NCBI GenBank assembly: GCA_037127255.1 | Contig: JBANSL010000001.1 | Location: forward strand, 32,142,001-32,206,000 | From: Persicaria tinctoria | Taxonomy: Eukaryota; Streptophyta; Magnoliopsida; Caryophyllales; Polygonaceae | Reading direction: 5' to 3' | Length of the DNA: 64,000 nucleotides | Part shown: positions 58,788-64,000 of the stretch, in pieces | How the letters are laid out: each line of letters begins with the position of its first letter | Position numbering within the stretch: position 1 is the first letter of the stretch | Position numbers and translations under genes: made by a program | Notes under the pieces: model-generated | Told to the model about the DNA's origin: nothing | What the model saw: the letters and a program-made list of their open reading frames with translations, nothing else | Database searches by the model: none

Positions 58788-58990
58788 AGGGGCAAATCCG
58801 GGACGTTTCCCCTTCCCATCCCGTCCATCTCCCTCAAATCAGATGGAGCTCTCACCCCCTCTCACCCCCCGCATCCCCACATTCGCATCCTCCTCCATCC
58901 CCTCGCATTCCCTGCCAAATGCGCGGGCGCGCCTCCCGAGAACCCACCCCCACCCCCGGCATCCCCTCCCACTCCGTGCCAAACACGGCC
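58788..58990 (-). repeat. Right 203-bp inverted repeat of the composite
   Basis: Reverse-complement partner of 46145-46341, ending CCAAACACGGCC before TAA. Confidence 0.88.
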
Positions 58991-60641
58991 TAACTTATTC
59001 TAGACGTGGCCACGATTTTGTAACTAAGGAGGTCACCGGGTCCGGGTCAATGGATGGTCGAGTGCATTGGGTTGGCGGGTTGGGGTCCATCCTTCCCAAC
59101 CTTCGACCTATTAGGACTTGGATCGATCCATACCTCATAATAATACATCAAGTAATAATTTTTTAGAAAATATTTTTTTTAAAAAATAATTGTTTTTAAA
59201 AATAAATTTATAATTATTATATATATTATTCTTAAAATAATACATAAAATGATATTCAATGTGAGACAAGAACACCTTCATTATTCTCCTTTTATAGATT
59301 TGGAAATCTTCCTTCCAATGGCGGAGCTAGAACCCAAAGAGGGTTGGGACACACCGATGATAAACGACAATGAATAACACGAACTCGTACAATACATAAC
59401 GTCTTCAACACTACAAAATAGCGATAAAAAAATAAAAGAGTTCACTAGTACAAAAAAATCGTTATTGCTAATTAGAGTTTTATAATGAAATAGTTCAACT
59501 TGACTGGGGTAAATCCATTTTTTGGATATTTCATACCCTAAAAATGTTAAATGATAACCTCATTAATTATCATTGCGTTTGAAAATTTCTTTTTCAACTT
59601 AGCAAACAAAACTCACAGAGAGAAAATCTTCTCTTATCTTGTAGCGCTAATATGGCTTGATAATATCCATTGCCTGTGTCATTTTTCGAAGTTTAGAGCA
59701 TATCTATTATCTTGTTCTTTAGGCATCATTGCGATTTTCTATCTGACGATGTATACAACATGAATCCTGTATGTTTTCATTTAGTGGCCGTTATACAACA
59801 TGAATCCTGTATGTTCCCATTGCTTGTGTTATTGAATTCAATTTGTGCTTCCTTGTATCTTTTTTTTTTGCCAATTAGTTGCCTGATTTAGATCTTGGTC
59901 CATTTACTAGTATAGAATGATTAGAGTATTAGACGATCCCAACTAATGTGTTGTTCTTGGGGATGACCCTCAACCTCTAGGATTTATGTTTGTAATTGTA
60001 TGATAATTGTTTCTATTGGAGATAATCCCAACTAGTGAGTCTCTCGTCTTCTATTGGAGATAATCCCAACTAGCGGTATCTCAGCTGCTGATGGATATTG
60101 ACAATGATCGTATGGAGAGTTCTTCCTCTACTACAATTTTTGAAAGTAATTCTGAAGCAATTGACCCTGCATCAGTGAAAAGTTTTGAAGATCAGTAACA
60201 CCTTCTCCTTCTCTGGACAACAAGTCACTGAATAGAATGATCTCTTGATAAATTTTATTCTCTGGTCGGCAGGTCTCTATGTTGCTAGTATTATGCCTGA
60301 TGGATTCAATTATAAGATAAATTAATAAGAATATAAAGTGCATGATTAATAATCTAAAGTGCACAGGTAAGAGCATAAAGTGCATGACTAATAGGGGAGA
60401 ATGTGGACGTATTTGTGAACTATTTTTTGGAGTGAATGTGATGTTTTAATGGTTGTCATGTAGCCAACTGTGTTATATGCTGTTTTGGGAGTGAAAGTGT
60501 TGTTTTAGGGGAGATTGTTTGTTGGTTGTGGTCGTTCAGTGCTCTAGGGGTTATTTCTGAGCTGCGTACGTACTTTTGCTTTTATGGTGTTATGGATGTT
60601 TGGTACATCCTTTATTATTTTATAGCTTGGGTGTCATGAAT
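58991..60641. other. AT-rich intergenic region, no supported gene
   Basis: Contains a CGGGTC-rich patch at 59036-59095 that recalls hAT-type ends, and two local duplications: TACAACATGAATCCTGTATG (about 59754 and 59794) and ATTGGAGATAATCCCAACTA (about 60015 and 60053). A short open stretch near 60087-60190 reads MDIDNDRMESSSSTTIF and could be a gene fragment. GTGCA words like those of the array at 61860 start at about 60325. Confidence 0.4.
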
Positions 60642-60708
60642 ACCTATTAGCTCAATGGTAGAGCGATGTGTTTGTGCACAAAAATATGGGTTCGAATCCC
60701 GCATAGGC
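60642..60708 (+). repeat. tRNA-like relic, copy 2
   Basis: 67 nt with the same plan as 2908-2975: CCTATTAGCTCAATGG A-box, GGTTCGAATCC B-box with a canonical T-loop, and matching acceptor ends. The anticodon arm lacks a 7-nt loop. Confidence 0.7.
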
Positions 60709-61009
60709 AAGTCCATAATTTCGGTAGTTTGCATACTCTGATTTTTTTCCCACTAACATTTGATGTTTATGAGCACTAAAATCTGATTTTTTAAGCACCT
60801 AAGTTTCGGCGTTGTAATTTGAATTTTAGACATCTAAGTTTTAACACTGTAATCTAATTTTTTCAACACTACGATTTGATTTTTATGAGCACTGAAATCT
60901 GGTTTTTAAGTACTTATGTTTCAACAATGTGATTTTTATGAGCACTGGAATTCAAGTCTGCTGAAATGATTTTGAAGGGAGTTCTTGGTTCACCTGAGCT
61001 TCATCTTTC

Positions 61010-61722
<713 letters not shown>

Positions 61723-61855
61723 CTGCAGAAATAAACAATTTGCAAAGTCTGTAGCTTAAAAGAATGATTGTGGAAAATTAACAAATACTCGTAGCATTCC
61801 GTGTGTCCAACAGGGACCGTTGACCATATAGCTAAGAAGTTAATCAAACAATGTA

Positions 61856-62689
61856 TGCATGGGTTTAAATAATATAATGTGCATCTTCCATATTAAAAAA
61901 TCCAAAAATAATAAATCAAAGTGCATAAATAATATTATAAAGTGCAAATATAAGATTATAAAATGCAGCAATAAGTGCACAAATAATTATTTTTTCGTCT
62001 TTATTTTAAAAAGTGAAAATTTGAGATTACAAAATATAAAGTGAACAAATAATACAATAAATGTTATTGTTAATAAATTTTGCTTTATTTTAGAAAGTAA
62101 TTGCAAGAATAAAATGATAAAGTGCATGAATAAGATTATAAAGTGCACAATTAAGATTACAAAGTGTATAAATAAATGATAAAGTGTAAGAATAAAATCA
62201 TGAAGTGCATGAATAAGATTATGGAGTGCACAATTAAGATTATAAAGTGTAAGAATAAAATGATAAAGTGCATAAATAAGCAGATAAAGTGCGAGGATAA
62301 AATGATGGTGTACAGATAATAATACGAAGTGTATGAATAAGATTATGAAGTGCATAATTAAGATTATAAAGTGCATAAATAAAATGATAAAGTGGAAGAA
62401 TAAAATGATGAAATGCATGAATAATATTATAAAGTGCTGAATTAATATTATAAAGTGCATAATTGTAATGTGCACATTTAGAATACAACTGTGCAAAAGT
62501 AAGATACAATTGTGCAGATTTAAACTACAATTGTGCAAAAGTAAGATACAATCGTGCACATTTAGAATACAAGTGTGCAAAAGTAAGGTACAATTGTGCA
62601 GATTTAGAATACAATTGTAAAAATTTAGAATACAATTGTGTACATTTAGAATAATAGTGTGCAAAAGTAAGATACATTTAGAATAATAT
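61856..62689. repeat. AT-rich GTGCA array, units about 20 bp
   Basis: Dense short repeats with consensus AAAGTGCATrAATAAgATTATa in the first part and AGATACAATTGTGCAnATTTA in the second. Units vary between 19 and 22 bp and mutate freely. Long open frames on the minus strand here are by-products of the periodicity (His-Asn-Cys-Ile repeats). Confidence 0.9.
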
Positions 62690-63475
62690 GAATATTCAGA
62701 TGTGCATGAATAGAGTGCAGATGTGCAATCTGACCCTATTGAAGTGGCGACTCAAGCAGATGATGATAAAATCGTAAAGTGCAAATATAAGAACATAAAG
62801 TGCAAAAATAAAATTGTAATGTGCACATTTAAAATACAAGTGTGCAAAAATTAAGATACAATTGTGCAGATTTAAGCTACAATTGTGCAAAAGTAAGATA
62901 CAATTGTGCACATTTAGAATACAAGTGTGCAAAAGTAAGATACAATTGTGCATATTTAGAATACAATTGTACAAATTTAGAACACAATTGTACACATTTA
63001 GAATAATAGTGTGCAAAAGTAAGATACATTTAGAATAATATGAATATTCAGATGTGCATGAATAGGGTGCAGATGTGCAATCTGACCCTATTGAAGTGGA
63101 AACTCAAGCAAATGATGATAAAATCGTAATGTGCAAATATCAGAACATAAAGTGCAAAAATAAAATTGTAATGTGCACATTTAGAATACAAGTGTGCAAA
63201 AATTAAGATACAATTGTGCAGATTTAAGCTACAATTGTGCAAAAGTAGGATACAATTGTGCACATTTAGAATATAAGTGTGCAAAAGTAAGATACAATTG
63301 TGCAGATTTAGAATACAATTGTGCAAATTTAGAATACAATTGTGCAAATTTAGAATAATAGTGTGAAAAAGTAAGATACATTTAGAATAATATGAATATT
63401 CAGAGGTGCATGAATAGAGTGCAGATGTGCAATCTGACCTTATTGAAGTGGCAACTCAAGAAGATGATGTGCTAA
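62690..63475. repeat. Tandem duplication with a 352-bp period
   Basis: The marker GAATATTCAG starts at 62690, 63042 and 63394, exactly 352 bp apart each time. The first two units are nearly identical over their whole length and include GTGCA subrepeats. The third is cut after about 80 bp. Each unit contains a codon-like stretch reading SADVQSDPIEVATQADD (third copy SADVQSDLIEVATQEDD). Confidence 0.93.
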
Positions 63476-63867
63476 TGAATGTTTGTGCTTGGTCGAGAGA
63501 TGTCAGTGATGTTGCATCACAAGGAGATGAAGCGAGCCCATGAAGTTGATCTTTGTTTTTTTTTTCTTTAGTAGTTTTGCTATTATTAGATTTTATAATC
63601 CGAAATAATTTCTTTCTGTCAAAGCATGTCGGTCTGCTAGCACAAACTGATGTTATTAATGCACATTTAGACATTATTGTTGCACTATGTGATATTAAAT
63701 TTGCACATTGTATCATTATTAATGCACTTTATAAATTTATAACAATGTCAAATTAAAGTGCATACATAAGGTTAAAAAGTGCATAATTAAAGTTAAAAAG
63801 TGCATAAATAAGATTATATTGTACATGATTAACAATTTGGGAATGTTGAGTTCTTGTCTATTATGTA
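63476..63867. other. Flank of the 352-bp array
   Basis: The open stretch from the third unit continues here (MNVCAWSRDVSDVASQGDEA) and stops at 63542. GTGCA words return at 63750-63830. Confidence 0.45.
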
Positions 63868-63935
63868 GCCTATGTGGGATTCAAACCCACATCTTTGTGC
63901 ATATGCACATCGCTCTACCAATTGAGCTAATAGGC
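63868..63935 (-). repeat. tRNA-like relic, copy 3
   Basis: 68 nt on the minus strand with A-box TTAGCTCAATTGG, T-arm GTGGGTTTGAATCCCAC and six paired acceptor bases. In place of the anticodon arm is TGTGCATATGCACA, a 5-bp stem with a 4-nt loop. It is in inverted orientation to copy 2, 3.2 kb away, with the kinase fragment and the GTGCA arrays between. Confidence 0.72.
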
Positions 63936-64000
63936 CAAAAATCGAGCATAGGGATGTACTTGTTCATGGTGTTCATGCACATAGATAGAGAAAAATCTCA

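Larger units (their letters stand above)
46145..58990. mobile_element. Large PIF/Harbinger-like composite carrying a captured gene
   Basis: GGCCGTGTTTGG at the left end and CCAAACACGGCC at the right end are the tips of nearly identical inverted repeats of about 200 bp (46145-46341 and 58788-58990). TAA flanks both sides in direct orientation (46142-46144 and 58991-58993). Ends of this type with a 3-bp TAA/TTA duplication are typical of PIF/Harbinger elements. The 12.8-kb span contains a gene (leader exon, intron, coding exon), a nested CACTA and a nested hAT. Removing both leaves about 3.5 kb. No PIF transposase or Myb-like ORF is seen, so movement would need help in trans. The alternative is two independent copies of a 200-bp repeat that happen to be inverted. 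Confidence 0.62.

Noticed and set aside
61987..63347. Minus-strand ORFs of 99 to 225 codons with His-Asn-Cys-Ile-Leu repeats
   Set aside because: They arise from the 20-bp GTGCA/TGCAC periodicity; there is no domain, start context or splice logic.

Overview
The window is nuclear DNA of a flowering plant, almost certainly a eudicot. Five intron-containing genes are recognisable from plant-wide families (TTM3, TIP1, OS9, NUB1 and an unnamed acidic protein). Their exon boundaries follow GT/AG rules, and the spliced frames join into proteins of the lengths expected for those families. The mobile DNA is plant-typical: LINE, RTE, Ty1/copia, CACTA, hAT, PIF/Harbinger, MULE-like and Stowaway. I cannot name the species. 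All identifications come from reading the sequence and remembered family knowledge; no database search was run.

Layout. 1-1990 is a satellite with a period of about 91 bp. 1991-4158 has a tRNA-like relic but no firm gene. 4159-13525 is a TIR element (MULE-like) with an 8.3-kb LINE nested inside it; both insertions show target-site duplications. 15055-16706 is TTM3 (+). 17647-18381 is a PIF/Harbinger-type non-autonomous element. 18635-22335 is an internally deleted Ty1/copia element with LTR ends TA...TA. 22712-24834 is a three-exon gene (-) for a very acidic protein. 25560-29360 holds LINE and RTE relics with a small retroposon and an hAT-type MITE inserted in them.

29938-45936 is the genic core. 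TIP1 (-, 13 exons) and OS9 (+, 8 exons) are head to head, sharing a 0.9-kb intergenic region that carries a Stowaway MITE nested in a short retroposon. OS9 and NUB1 (-, 11 exons) are tail to tail. The encoded jobs are protein S-acylation (TIP1), ER-associated degradation (OS9) and NEDD8/ubiquitin-linked turnover (NUB1). The shared theme may be coincidence.

46145-58990 is the most interesting stretch: inverted repeats of about 200 bp with PIF-like ends and a TAA duplication enclose 12.8 kb. Inside lies a gene for a predicted coiled-coil, tail-anchored protein, broken by an early stop. Nested within are a 5.28-kb CACTA element (ACG duplication) and a 4.06-kb hAT element (perfect 8-bp duplication GGTCAGGC). 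The hAT carries a decayed transposase and a separate small intact BED-finger ORF, each with its own TATA box. 58991-64000 holds an NDR-kinase gene fragment lacking its ATP-binding lysine, two tRNA-like relics and an AT-rich GTGCA array with a 352-bp higher-order period.
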